Assembly: GCA_016858145.1 (NCBI GenBank)
Contig: JAEHOE010000024.1
Coordinates: 310,001 to 374,000, forward strand
Reading direction: 5' to 3'
Source of the DNA: Edaphochlamys debaryana
Taxonomy: Eukaryota > Chlorophyta > Chlorophyceae > Chlamydomonadales
DNA: 64,000 nucleotides
The position numbers and the translations under genes were made by a program. The notes under the pieces were generated by a model. That model had not been told where the DNA came from. It was given only the letters and a program-made list of their open reading frames with translations, and made no database searches. Positions 23,801 to 34,200 of the stretch are shown here, piece by piece (position 1 is the first letter of the stretch; every line of letters starts with the position of its first letter).

Positions 23801-24888
23801 TTGTGCATCTTGCCCTGTTCTGGTGAAGGCAACCCCTGGAAAGGGGGCGCGATGTCCAGAGATGCGGGCAAGCCTTTGCCCCGCGTGCGCACTCTACCCG
23901 AACTCCGCCGCCCCGCATCCCGCCCGCAGGCACCAAGTTCTTCCTGTGCCTGTTTGAGCAATGCCCCTCCCTGCTGTCGCTGTTTCCCTTCAAGGACGCC
24001 CAGGTGAGCTCGGTGACAGCGCTGCTACCGCCATACATATTAGGACAGCAGCGCGCTACTGACAAGCAGACCCGCGGCATGTTTTGTCTGGCTCTTGACC
24101 TGGTGCCCCGAGGCGCTGAACGAGTTCTGGGCCGACACCGCTTCACCGTGTCACCCCTCGCGCTGCACTGCCTGGACCTCTGCAGGGCAAGCCGGTCATG
24201 CGAGAGATGGCCGTCCACGGCGTTAAGGTGCTGACCACCCTTGGGAGCCTGGTCGCACTCCTCGACAACTACCCCCTGCTGAAGCGGTGCGAGGGCTAGG
24301 GCCGGGGGTGGAGCGCAGGGCTCTGGGGAAAGCCATTGGTAGCTCGTCGTTTTGCCGTGCAGCACCGGGCTGTATCGCGTGTCTTCTGGCGTGTGCCGCA
24401 CCCAGGGGTCTGTCCGATACACACACGCTGCAAGACGCGCACCTACGCCTGCCGAGACTTACTGCTTTTGCTCCTCCTGTCCCTGTCTCGGCTTTACTTT
24501 TCGGCTCCTCACAGTACGGTGGATGACCTGGTTGACCGCCACGTGGCGTACGGCGTGGAGATGGCGCATTATCCCGTACTCTTCATGCTGCTCAACAGGA
24601 CGCTGGCGGACGTGAGTGCGGGATGGTAGTCCCTTAGCTTGACTCTCGTCGGGTCGCAACCGAGGCCTTTGCATAGCTCTTGGGCTTACTGCTGCCTTCC
24701 TTCACCTTCCCGCCCGCCAGACCCTGGGGTCCCGCTTCGACGGCCCCACCGAGCGGGCCTGGACCAAGGTCGGCGCTTTGGTCTGCGGAGTGGCGCGGTC
24801 CGTGTACGACAGGCGGGCGGCGGCGGCGGCGCAGCAGGCTGAGAATGGTGCCAAGCCGCCCGCGGACGACGCTGCTGCGCGCACCTGA
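14822..24888 (+). CDS. NOS: Nitric oxide synthase fused to ankyrin repeats and a globin (NOS copy A), 1,650 aa
   Basis: Thirty-four exons join in one frame from ATG to TGA. The encoded order is: Cys/His-containing N-terminal region (1-112), NOS oxygenase (about 113-508), basic linker helix (509-535), flavodoxin-like FMN module (about 563-765), FAD module, NADPH module (to about 1,230), ankyrin repeats (1,264-1,482) and globin (1,483-1,650). Such an enzyme would convert L-arginine, O2 and NADPH to NO and citrulline at a Cys-ligated heme; the globin could bind or oxidise NO. The start is supported by the matching start of copies B and C (M-x-x-CF-x-x-RR). No signal peptide is evident, so a cytosolic location is likely. 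There is no frameshift or internal stop. Exon coordinates are given in the five domain entries. Confidence 0.9.
15916..15928 (+). other. 13-nt microexon of NOS copy A
   Basis: The sequence GAAATTCTGGGAG, with AG before and GT after, encodes the end of a split Arg plus Lys-Phe-Trp-Glu right after the heme-ligand exon. It is required to keep frame, and the same 13-nt exon exists in copy B (36047-36059) and copy C (47834-47846). Confidence 0.85.
16175..16286 (+). repeat. 14-bp tandem array in intron 6 of NOS copy A
   Basis: Eight consecutive units of GCCGATGTGGGTCG or one- to three-base variants (two have A for the last G; the last unit is GCCGATATGGTTCG). Related single motifs occur in other NOS introns: about 19,407-19,500 and 21,614-21,648 in copy A, 32,505-32,518 and 35,770-35,795 in copy B, and 44,247-44,260 and 47,456-47,595 in copy C. 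Confidence 0.85.
18421..19731 (+). other. NOS: NOS copy A: linker helix and FMN (flavodoxin) module (exons 14-18)
   Basis: Exons: 18421-18617, 18723-18799, 18904-19045, 19199-19344, 19548-19731. The linker begins WRSYQKRRKELLKGARAAL, a basic amphipathic helix in the place where calmodulin binds animal NOS. The FMN phosphate loop is AYASVTGTTAKYA. STYGPGAPP and GFGCTSYPRFCAAADT follow, the latter matching the GLGSSMYPRFCAFA signature of NOS. The segment between the two is short, so the roughly 40-residue autoinhibitory loop of animal constitutive NOS is absent. Confidence 0.85.
19766..19812. repeat. Inverted repeat in intron 18 of NOS copy A
   Basis: ACAGGGAGGCGGGCATGGG and CCCATGCCCGCCCTCCTGT face each other across a loop of about 9 bases, giving a stem of about 19 bp with one offset. 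It could fold in the pre-mRNA. No function is apparent. Confidence 0.6.
19916..22154 (+). other. NOS: NOS copy A: FAD and NADPH reductase modules (exons 19-25)
   Basis: Exons: 19916-20031, 20161-20517, 20664-20772, 20875-21172, 21281-21566, 21688-21939, 22056-22154. The FAD site is RHYSISSS (R969, Y971, S972). The pyrophosphate/NADPH motif is GTGIAPFKGFWEER (from G1044), followed by FGCRNSSEDFIYRD, SREPGQRKQYVQDVI and HVYVCGSSNM. All occur in the order seen in NOS and cytochrome P450 reductase. Between GFWEER and FGCR lies an insert of about 70 residues, first a Glu/Arg/Gln-rich helix and then a Ser/Gly/Pro-rich loop. Exon 25 is a short bridge into the ankyrin region. Confidence 0.88.
22470..23563 (+). 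other. NOS: NOS copy A: ankyrin repeat region (exons 26-29)
   Basis: Exons: 22470-22652, 22819-23040, 23190-23297, 23420-23563. Ankyrin signatures are GSTLLHVAARAGN, GCTPLQLARL, GLTPLHVACAVDN and GLLPLQLALALQR, each with the TPLH-type turn and a following helix pair, giving about four repeats. Ankyrin stacks usually bind proteins; here the stack could also act as a rigid spacer placing the globin against the reductase. Both ideas are inference. Confidence 0.8.
23704..24888 (+). other. NOS: NOS copy A: C-terminal globin domain (exons 30-34)
   Basis: Exons: 23704-23770, 23930-24003, 24186-24286, 24515-24611, 24721-24888. The fold is read from FFLCLFEQCPSLLSLFPFKD (B-C-CD region with the CD1 Phe candidate), MAVHGVKVLTTLGSLV (helix E, H1540 as E7) and LVDRHVAYGVEMAHYPVLF (helix F, H1572 as F8), then GH-helix sequence with an ERAWTKV segment. 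The E7-F8 spacing of 32 equals that of neuroglobin. The CD-D segment is short. The protein ends with an Ala/Gln-rich tail. A heme with two available histidines could be penta- or hexacoordinate; sequence alone does not decide. Confidence 0.82.
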
Positions 24889-27067
24889 GCAATGGCGGCT
24901 TTCATTCAGCAGCAGGGGCCCGAGGCCGAGGCCCCTGCCAGCCAGTCCTTCCAAGGACAGAATGGCGCGCACCTGAGTAAAGTTTGGGAGCTAGTCTGCG
25001 AGTCACGGATTGGAACGCGCTCCAGGAGATGCAGGGGAATTCCTGGATGGAGCAAGCCAGCTGTGAGCCCACGCGAATAAGCTGCGCTACCATGGCTAAC
25101 TCCACCTTGAGCTGCACGCTTAGCATGCAGGAGGACAGGCGCTAGGAGGGTTTAAGTGCCCTGCAGATGCAGGCCGATGAGTGAACCACTTTCCTAATAA
25201 GTGAACGATATCTGCTGCACGTTTCCCATGTGCACCTCTGCTGTCGGTGAGCAAGTGAGCGCGAGGGCTTACATTCATGTACTAGCTCTAAGGCGAGGGA
25301 TTGCTGGCGAGCTTGGATGCTCTTTGGTTTACACGTGAACGCAAGTGCATTATTAGTGCCCTGCAGACGGTGGTGGAGCGGGTTGAGGCTTGAGGGAGGC
25401 TTCCGCGGAACCAGGCTCGAACATTGGACCCCGGGGTCACGGGGCTCAGCCTTCAGGTACCCTCCTGCCTTCAAGCACCCTCCTTTAGTGATCCGCAATC
25501 GTTATCTGCTGGCTATGCAACCAACTTGGGCTATGGCGCTGTGGGGGTGGGAGCACGTGCAATGACGGGGGGTGCTCGATGCCTGGGACATGTTTGCGCT
25601 GATTAACTCGTATGTTTAGGGGGTTGAGGGGTTCCTGCAGATGAGGTGGTTGCAGGCACCTGAGCCGGGCTTGCGCAGTTGCGCCTGCCTTATTATCCCT
25701 GTGGCGGCCATTCTTGTCTCCTTAGTTGGTTTTGGGCTTCTTGGCTTCTGGCTTCTGGATACTGCTGAATGAGGATGCTACGGTCCCGGGCCTAGCGTCT
25801 GCAGGATTGGGCAATGCCCCTGGCACGGCAGTGAAGGCTCACCTGACCTTGAGAAATCCTGCATCTTGTGCAGCAGCTGCTGACTTCTTTTAGCACATTC
25901 TCGCATTCGTCCGTTGGTTCTTGGTTGTTGTGAGACGCCGAGCGCCTGCATGCGGTGCGGCGTGCTGGGTGGAGACGTCGAGGGAGTGGGTTCTCTGTGC
26001 CTTGGGCGACGAGGAGGCCGGGGGGCGGGCCAGGACTGAAGCCTCTGGGCCAGCGTTCCACAAGTTTGCCCGTCGTTAACGGTAGCTGGTCATGCCTGCG
26101 CTGCTGTCCCTCACTCCCTCTTCTTCCTGCATAGGCCAGTGGTAGCACACTGCACCTGCTGAGAGTACCTCGCCAGCATCTCTTGCCGGTAACCCAGCAG
26201 CTTCACACACGCATACCGTGCCGCAGCCATGCGGGATGCGGCACGTGTAGGGAACTAGTGATCCTGCATTCCTCAGCGTGTGGTGCTACATAGCATTGCT
26301 GCATGTGTGCTACCGGTACACGGGGGCTTTGCCCACGCCCCTCCTTGCCCTGGGGCTGGGCCGTACCTGGGCCGTACCCTGCTTTCCCGCCACCTCATGA
26401 GCCCATCAACTGGGAGACGCCTGAAAGGACTGCCGACTTGCAGAACCCCAGCCATAGAAAGCATTTATGACTACGTCAGGATACGGTACGCTAGATACGC
26501 CTGCTGATAGCAGACCCTTCATGCCGCTGGCTTTGCTGCCTCAGCCACGATGTTCGGGCTTGGAGACAGACGCCCGCCCCCCCCGCCTCCTGCACGTACG
26601 CCCCGCCCCGTCCACGGCCCCCACGACAGCCCCGAGCCTGAGCGCTGCCGAAGGCAGCGCAGCATATCTGAGGGAACCCCGCCATAGAAAGCATTTAGGA
26701 TACGCCGACGGGAACTGTACCCATTCAATGTACGCACGTTGAACGCGGTCACACGTTAGGGACAAGCAAGTCTTGGGGCGGCAAAAGCCTTTCCGATGTC
26801 CTGATCTCTTGCACAAAAAGCAGACAGCGCTCAACAGCGCCGCACAGCTCGCGTCCGGTTAGCCACGCCTCGACCCACTTTCTCCATACACTTCCGCTTC
26901 TCCCTCTTTTCCAACCAACCCCCTTCTGCGAGCCCCAAACGCTCTTGTCATCCTGGAACCTTGCCGTGCAGCTCATGGCGCATGCGAAGCAGCGTCGGCC
27001 TCGACCCAACCTCCTCTTCTTTCTTCCGTGCTACGCTCCGCTCCGTGTGTATGAAGGCCATGGTTGC
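24889..27067. other. Intergenic region between convergent NOS copies A and B
   Basis: Both flanking genes end into this 2.2-kb stretch, so it holds their 3' ends. The first bases after the two stops are similar (TGAGCAA, then ATGGC and CTTCAT), as expected if the inverted copies were duplicated with some 3' flank. I see no TGTAA polyadenylation signal close to either stop. No gene is supported. Confidence 0.5.
26451..26697 (+). repeat. 17-bp exact direct repeat, 230 bp apart
   Basis: GCCATAGAAAGCATTTA occurs at 26451-26467 and 26681-26697, each preceded by ACCCC and followed by a similar GGATACG-containing stretch. It may mark a small decayed duplication. Confidence 0.6.
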
Positions 27068-28211
27068 TCAGGTGCGCGCAGCCTCGTCCGCGGGCGGCTT
27101 GGCACCATTCTCAACCTGCTGCGCCGCCGCCGCCGCCCGCCTGTCGTACACGGTGCGGGCCATGCCGGTGACCAGGACGCCGACCTTGGTCCAGGCCCGC
27201 TCGGTGGGGCCGTCGAACCGGGATCCCAGCGTCTGGCGGGCGGAATGATGAAGGACAGAAGCAGTAAGCCCAAGAGCTATGCAAGGACCGCGAGGAAGAG
27301 CGGACCGCGGCAACTGCGGCCCGAAGAGAAAGTAACCTATGTCACTACCGGCCCGCACTCACGTCCGCCAGCGTCCTGTTGAGCAGCATGAAGAGCAGGG
27401 GGTAGTGCGCCATCTCCACGCCGTACGCCACGTGGCGGTCAACCAGGTCATCCACCGTACTGCGGGGGTGGCAACACATCGCAGAGGATCGAGGGCGAGC
27501 AGCCAGGGCGAAAACGCTAGCGGCAGACCGTCACAGAGCTGCACGTGGGAGGTGCGCCGGTTGCTTGATGCCGATAAGCCGCAAGCAACTCTTGGTCCCG
27601 ATCCCTCAGGCTATTTGGACCTCTGTCCCAGCACTGGCCGCCGCTCACCGCTTCAGCAGGGGGAAGTTGTCGAACAGCGCCACGAAGCCCCCCAGGGCCG
27701 TCAACACCTTGAGGCCGTGGATGCGCAGCTCGGCGAGGACGGGCTTGCCCTGCCGGTGGAGGTGGAGACAGGGTAAGCGACAGCTCAGTCTGAAGCGCAG
27801 AGACGGGGCAGCCGACAGAGAAGTGGAAGCACGCGTGACCAGCACCAGCTGGACTTAAAGCTGCACGGGAGGCCCTGAACCTGACGCTGCCGTGTGTACA
27901 GGGCCCCCCGCCCGCTCACGTCGGAGTCTTTAAAGGGGAAGAGCGACAGTAGAACGGGGCTCTGCTCGAACAGGCCCAGGAAGAACTTGACGCCTGCGTA
28001 CAGAAGCATGGAGGTAATGCGGTTTCACACAGCAAGGAGCGGGACCAGAGCCCCGGCCCATTCCCCGGGCCTTGCCATTCTCGTAAACGGCCCTGACAAC
28101 GGTCCGCCAAGGACAATCCCAGAGCCCCCAGCAAGGTCACTCACCAAACTCCTCCACAAGCTGTTTGGACTCCGCCGGGAATGAGGCGCTCGAGATGTGC
28201 GACCACGAGGC
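27068..28211 (-). other. NOS: NOS copy B: globin domain (exons 30-34)
   Basis: FFLGLFEQSPVLLSLFPFKD, RIHGLKVLTALGGFVALF and LVDRHVAYGVEMAHYPLLF give the same globin layout as copy A. The distal-type His, proximal His and CD1-region Phe are conserved, and the 32-residue spacing between the histidines is preserved. Conservation while neighbouring introns have diverged argues that the domain is under selection. Confidence 0.8.
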
Positions 28212-31200
28212 CTGTGGGCGGGGCAGATTCGGGCGTTAGAAGGGCGACAGGGTCATTCAGCCTGCAAAAGCACCCATCGTTACAACCATGAGAGTGCCAC
28301 ATTGGTGCGACTCTGCTGCACGGTACGCTACCCACCTGCAGAGCCGCGAGCTCCTCGTCGCTCATGCCGACGGCCTCCGACAGATTCTCGGCGCTGTTAG
28401 GGTCCCACGCCACGGCGGACCCCTGCGCCCCCGCGCCGGCGGTCACCACCTGCTGCACCATCAGCGGCGCCCCAGCGGCCTGGCGGGAGCAGGATGGGGA
28501 GGGGCCGGAGAGGAGTGTCGGTGGCAAGGGCTGGCGCAATCAAGGTCTGCTGGAGCACAGGATGCACCAATGGCCATGGTGTGACGCGGTGCAACTGCCC
28601 CCACCTGCAGGATGGCGGCCGCGCTGGTGCGCTGCAGCGCCAGGGCCAGCTGCAGCGGCAGCAGCCCGCGCCGCGTGGTGGCGTTCAGGGGCGCACCCGC
28701 CTGGATCAGGGCCTGCGGGGGGCGGGACCGGGGGAGCGTGCACGTGTCATGAGGTACCCATGCGAGGCTGCATGGCGCTCGCAGCGTGCGCTCAACCGGG
28801 ATGCAGGGGTGGGCCAAGCCCAGCCCCGCTGCACTCCAGCCCCCACGGTCCACGCACCTTGAGCGCCTCCTCGTTGTCCACCGCGCACGCCACGTGCAGC
28901 GGCGTGAGGCCGTGGTACTCAGTGGCGGCCAGGTTGGCGCCGCCCTCGATGGCCTTGCGCAGCGCGGCGCCGTCGCCCGTCATCACGGCGGCGTGGACCG
29001 GGAAGTACTCGATCACCAGGCGGGACGCCAGGCGACCGCCCGCGGCCTCGATGGCGGCGGCCACGGCCTTGTGTCCGTTCTAGCGTGGGCGGAGGGTGAC
29101 GGGGTGCAGGGTGCAACAGGTGTCAGCCTTCGGGCCCGCCCGGTCAGGGTTAGAAGCTTGACGCCAGACAAACCTAGAGCCGTGCGCGACGTCCCAGCAC
29201 CTGCCTTGGGGCTTCCCGAGCGCTAGGCACAGTAACCCACACCCTGGAAGAGCGACGGGCCCCACACCAGCACGCATGCGTTACTCACCAGCCTCGCCAG
29301 CTGCAGGGGCGTGCAGCCGTACATGTCGAGCACGTTTGCACCGCAGCCCCGGGACAGGAGCAGGTCCACCACGGCCGCATTGCCCGCCTGTGCCGCGACG
29401 TGCAGCAGCGTGGAGCCGCAGTGGTCCACTCCATCCAGGGACAGGCCCCCGCCGTCCAGCAGCTCCGCGACCTACAGGCACGGACGGGGCAATTGTGAAT
29501 AGTGTTCGCACGGGAACTGAAGCGCTGGTTGGAGCAAAGCGGAACCCTGAACCCTTGGACGACCCACCTCAGTCACCCTTGCGTTGCCCAGCAGCGTGAT
29601 GACTCCCTTCTGCGCGGCAGCCTTGGCCGCCGCCTTGTGGTCAGGGACCACCATGCCGAAGACATCCTGGTAAAAGGAGGAAGGGCCTCTAGTTGGAGGA
29701 TCGTTTGAGCCTGGAAAGAGTAGAGCGAAGGTGCCGCACGCCTGCTTCAAGTCCGGTCCCGACCCCTCGCCCCCAAGCTCACCTCGTGGTACCTCCCCGC
29801 CTCCACCAGAGCGGTGAACTCCTTCTCCCCGAGGATCCTCCGGAACGCCATGACCGCCTCCTGCGCCATGTTGCTGCTGCCGCACACGTACACGTGGCAC
29901 GCCCGGCTCTGCAGCAGCGGCACCAGCTCGGCACCGCTCTCCGAGATCACGTCCTGCACATACTGCTTGCGCTGGCCGGGCTCGCGGCTGAAGGCGACCA
30001 TCAGACGCGTCAGAGCGCCCTCGGACAGGGCAGCCTGGTTAGAGGGGAAGGTGGAATGAGGGTGGCAAGGAGGGCACAAGTAAGGCACGCGCCGGCGGCA
30101 GATACTCTGCAGAAGCAAGCCCTGGGAGTGAGGGCTAGCATGTAAACATTAGCAGGTCCCACCGCAGACCCAGATTAGCTCATCACGCATCTCCGCACGC
30201 CGCCGTGTGGCCCCAACCACAGGGGCTGGCTAGTGGCCACCTCAGCAGGCCCTTCGTACCTGGATGGTGTCTCGGTAGATGAAGTCATCGACGCTGCTGC
30301 GGCAGCCGAAGATGAGAACGCACGGGCCTGAGCCGCCCACCCTGGACAGGGGCTGCGCGCTGGGACGTGCCTCCGTAGGCGTCTCTTCACCCCCACCGGC
30401 GGCCGCACCGCCTGCCCGTGTCGCAGCGATGCGCTCCTGCCGCTCGCGCTGCTCCTTGTCCTGCTCCTCCAGGATCCTGGCAGTCGCCCGGCGGGCCGTG
30501 CGCTCCTCCCAGAAGCCCCTGTAACGGAGATGAGGTGTGAGGTTGACGCGCGTTCACCGCTTGCTGGTAGCCTGGCCCCTCTTAACTCCATCCATTGCTA
30601 TGCACGTGCGCATTGCCTGGTCTTACTCGGCTACCAAGTAGCGAAAGCTAAGTAATTCAGCCCTCGAGCTCCGCACCCATTCGACCCCCTGTCCTCACTT
30701 GAATGGCGCGATGCCGGTCCCCGCCGCCACCATGATGACCGGCGCCGAGGGGTCCAGCGGCATGCGGAAGCCGGGCGTGGGCAGCACGCGCACGCACACG
30801 CGGTCGCCGGGGCCGCGGGAGGCCAGGAAGGAGGAGCAGAAGCCCGAGCGCTGCTCGCCCGTGGGCAGGCGGTAGGCGAGGCGGCTGATGGTGAGGTGCA
30901 GCTGGCCCGGGTGCCGGGCCGCGGAGGAGGAGATCGAGTAGTGCCGGGGCTTGACCACGGGCACGAGCTGGAAGAACACGGCGGGCGGAAGCCGGCCTGA
31001 GGGGACAAAGGGAAGCGGTGGGGAGGATGGCACAGGGTCACGACGGCTGCAAGGCTAGGACCCCCTTGCCCTTCGGGCGTACGGAGTCAGGCACATGTGA
31101 CGGCTGCAAGCCTAGCGCCCCTTGCCCTCCCCATTGTCTCTCACCCGCCAGCTCTGGGAACTCCTTCCACACGTCGCACCAGCGGGTGGCAGTGGCAGCC

Positions 31201-34200
31201 ACCCAATCCGAGTAGGCGGGGTAGGCAGCGCCCAGGGCGTGCAGCCGGGAGCCCTGAGGGAGGATGGAAGGAAGGTGGACAGCAGAACGGGCAGGGCAAA
31301 GGTTGCGGCGAGGGTCCTGACAGGCAGGGCAGGGCCCCTCATCAGCACTGTGCCATCTGGGACTGGGCCTCAAGGGAGCGGGCGGACGACAGAGGAGGTC
31401 GATCATGGCAGGGCTCGAGGTCCGTCATGCAAGAGCTGTCCCTCAAGGACAACTGTGATGTCCCTGCACTGACCTCAGGGGCATACAGGGCCATGGCCTG
31501 CACCGCCTCGAAGGACGGCACGTCACTGAGGGCGACGTAGCGCGTGAGGATGGTGCGGTACGAGTTGGGCAGTGGGAAGGGCGCGGAGGACAGGCCGCTC
31601 GAGTCATCGCCCTTTTGCTCCGCCGCCTCGTCCTCCTCGCTGCTCGCGTTCTTGTCCTTGTCGACGCTCTGCAGCAGGAACATGGAGTCCAGGCCCGTGC
31701 CGCTGATGCCCAGGGCCATCGCCACAGCCTCGACCGCCTCGGCCGGGTTCTCGCCCCACACCGCCAGCTCGTCGCCCGCCAGGTACGACAGCCCGCCGCC
31801 GGGGAGGTCAGACACGTCCAGGACAACCTGCTTGGGGAACCAGCGGATGGGCGTGGGTTGAGTACAGCGCGCACACGGTCGCTAACGTTTAGGTAGGTTC
31901 AGTGTGAACGAGGCATTCCAAAGTAGGCCCGCGGCGTTGCAAGAGGAGTGCTCAGCAGGGCTAGCTGCGTAGCAGCCAGGCAGCGCCGACGCATTGCTTG
32001 CCTGCTTGGTGGCGGGTGCCGTTGGCTCGCCGTCCGGCTTGTTCCGCAGCTCCTTGACCTCCATCACGGCCGCCTCCTGCCGGAAGCGGTCCGCGGCAGG
32101 CCGGATGCCCTCCACTCCTGTCCCACAACAAAGGGACAGAAAGCACACAGAGACCTCAGTTACAGAACACAAGACCCGAGGGGAGGAGCGTAGGACACGG
32201 CCTCTCCAATGGAGCTCTAGCAAGGAGACAAGGATGGGCGCCGGACGTCACGGTCGGCCCGGCCTCACCCTCGAGGTGGATGAGCGTGAAGCGCTGCACG
32301 AAGGGCCGCGGCTTGCCGTCCTCCGTCATGGGCATGCGGGACAGGGCCTCCGCCGCCTCCTCGCCGCCCAGCAGGCCCCGCTGCTGCGCCACCGCCACCA
32401 GGCCCCGCGCCCAGCGCCACACGCTGACCTCCTCGTGGCTCAGGGAGTCCACCTGGGTTTGATGGGTGGGAACGTGGGTGCACGCGGTTGAGTATGGGGC
32501 CGACCCACATCGGGAAAGCTAAGAGCCTGCCGCAGGCCTAATCAGGGCTACCGTCCCCCTGGCCTCGCATGCTGCTCACCTTGGTTGCAGGCATCATGGG
32601 CGTCGCCCCCACCGCCGAGACGATGGAGAACATGGTGTCGGCTGCGGCACAGAAGCGCGGGTAGCTGGTGCAGCCGAAGCCCAGCACCGTGAAGGGGAGG
32701 TTGGCAAGCACCGAATGCGCATCGCCTGGGGCGGGAAGGTCGGGAAGATCAGCTGGAGGTGGAGGGCAAAGAAGAAAAAGGCGGCACAAGCTGTCAACCC
32801 TCCTGCCTAGTCATCCACTCACCTCCCACGGCCATGCCCTTCTGCATCCACGCCAGGAACTTCCCGGCGGTGCTGGGCGGCGCCCCGGGGCCGTAGGTGG
32901 ACAACATGAGGACCACCAGCTGGGAGCGGGCGAGCGCCTCGGACCAGCCGTCGGGCTCAAAGTCCTGAGCGGGAGTTGCAAGAGGTAGGACGTCATCAGG
33001 GACAAGGGGTCGCATGGGACAGAAGAGCTGCCCTCAGCTCATGCACCTCGGTCCCACTGCCCCTCTCGCACCTCCATGTTGAGCAGGGTCACCGCCAGGG
33101 GCCCCGACAGGACCTGCGCCACAGCCGCGGCGTACTTGGCGGTGGTGCCTGGGGGAGAGCAAGGACCAAGGAGTGGCGGAGCGTCAATGGTCGCTGGAGG
33201 CCGTAAGTTCGACCGAGGCATTGGGAGGCAATCGAGGACGCGGCCTCAGCCTTCGAACAACCAGCTGCCGGGCGGGAGCCAGGGAAGCACCCAGGGTGCG
33301 CGGCGTTGGCCCTGTTTGAAGCGGCTTCTCACCGGTCACCGAGGCGTAGGCGATGACGATACGCGGGCGTGCCGAGCTGACGGCGGTGGTGCCATCTTGC
33401 ACGGCGTGCGACACGGCAGCGTGGTTGCTCGCCGCAACCGCGGCCGCCCCGGCATCCTTGAAGATCTCCTTGAAGCGCTTCAGGTAGTTGCGCCACAAGG
33501 GGGCGTACCTACGAGTCGGGGGCCCAGTACAGGCCACGCCAAGGTGAGCACTCCTTCTCCTAGGCAAGCCCTGACCGGTGCGCAGCGCAACACGCAACAC
33601 CACGCACCCAAGTTGGGCACGGGCAGTTGCAGCTCAGGGCACTCAGACCACGCACCCACCAGTAGCCGGGCTTGAGGGTGAACTCGGTCATGTGGGCGAG
33701 CTCCAGGTAGCAACGCGAGGCCGTGGGGCTGATCGGAGGGATAATCCACTTCCAGTTGCCGGGAGGGGCCCAGCCGCGGGCCTTCGTCTCTTTGTGGTAC
33801 CTGGGATGGCAGGTGCGTGGGCATGGGCTCAGGATTGAGGCGGGCTGCCCACCGGCTGACATGGTCCCGGTCATCCTGCCCTGAGCTTTCTCACCAGCTC
33901 CAGAAGTTCTTCATCAGCGTGTGGTGATCGACCATGCCATAGCCGGCCGAGCGGAAGGAGTGCATCACCGCCTGCGCGACCGTGACGATCGCCTGGTCCC
34001 GCCACATGTTGCCATCGCTCTTGGTGCTGAGTCCCAGCAGCTTGGCCACCTCGGGGCATTGGTCGAAGCTGCAGCAAGCAAGCAGCGACGCAGTAAAGAG
34101 GTCGAAGCTCTTCGTCGCCGTTCGCAACGCTAACGCCTGGCACCACAGCAGAATGAGCTCAATGCAGTGCTGATGCTAGCTTGCCTGCAGACCTCGCTTC

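Noticed and set aside
22696..23961. A 421-codon open frame on the minus strand
   Set aside because: It lies antisense to the ankyrin and globin exons of NOS copy A and crosses several of its introns. GC-rich codons on the plus strand suppress stops on the other strand. The translation is low in complexity and has no domain.
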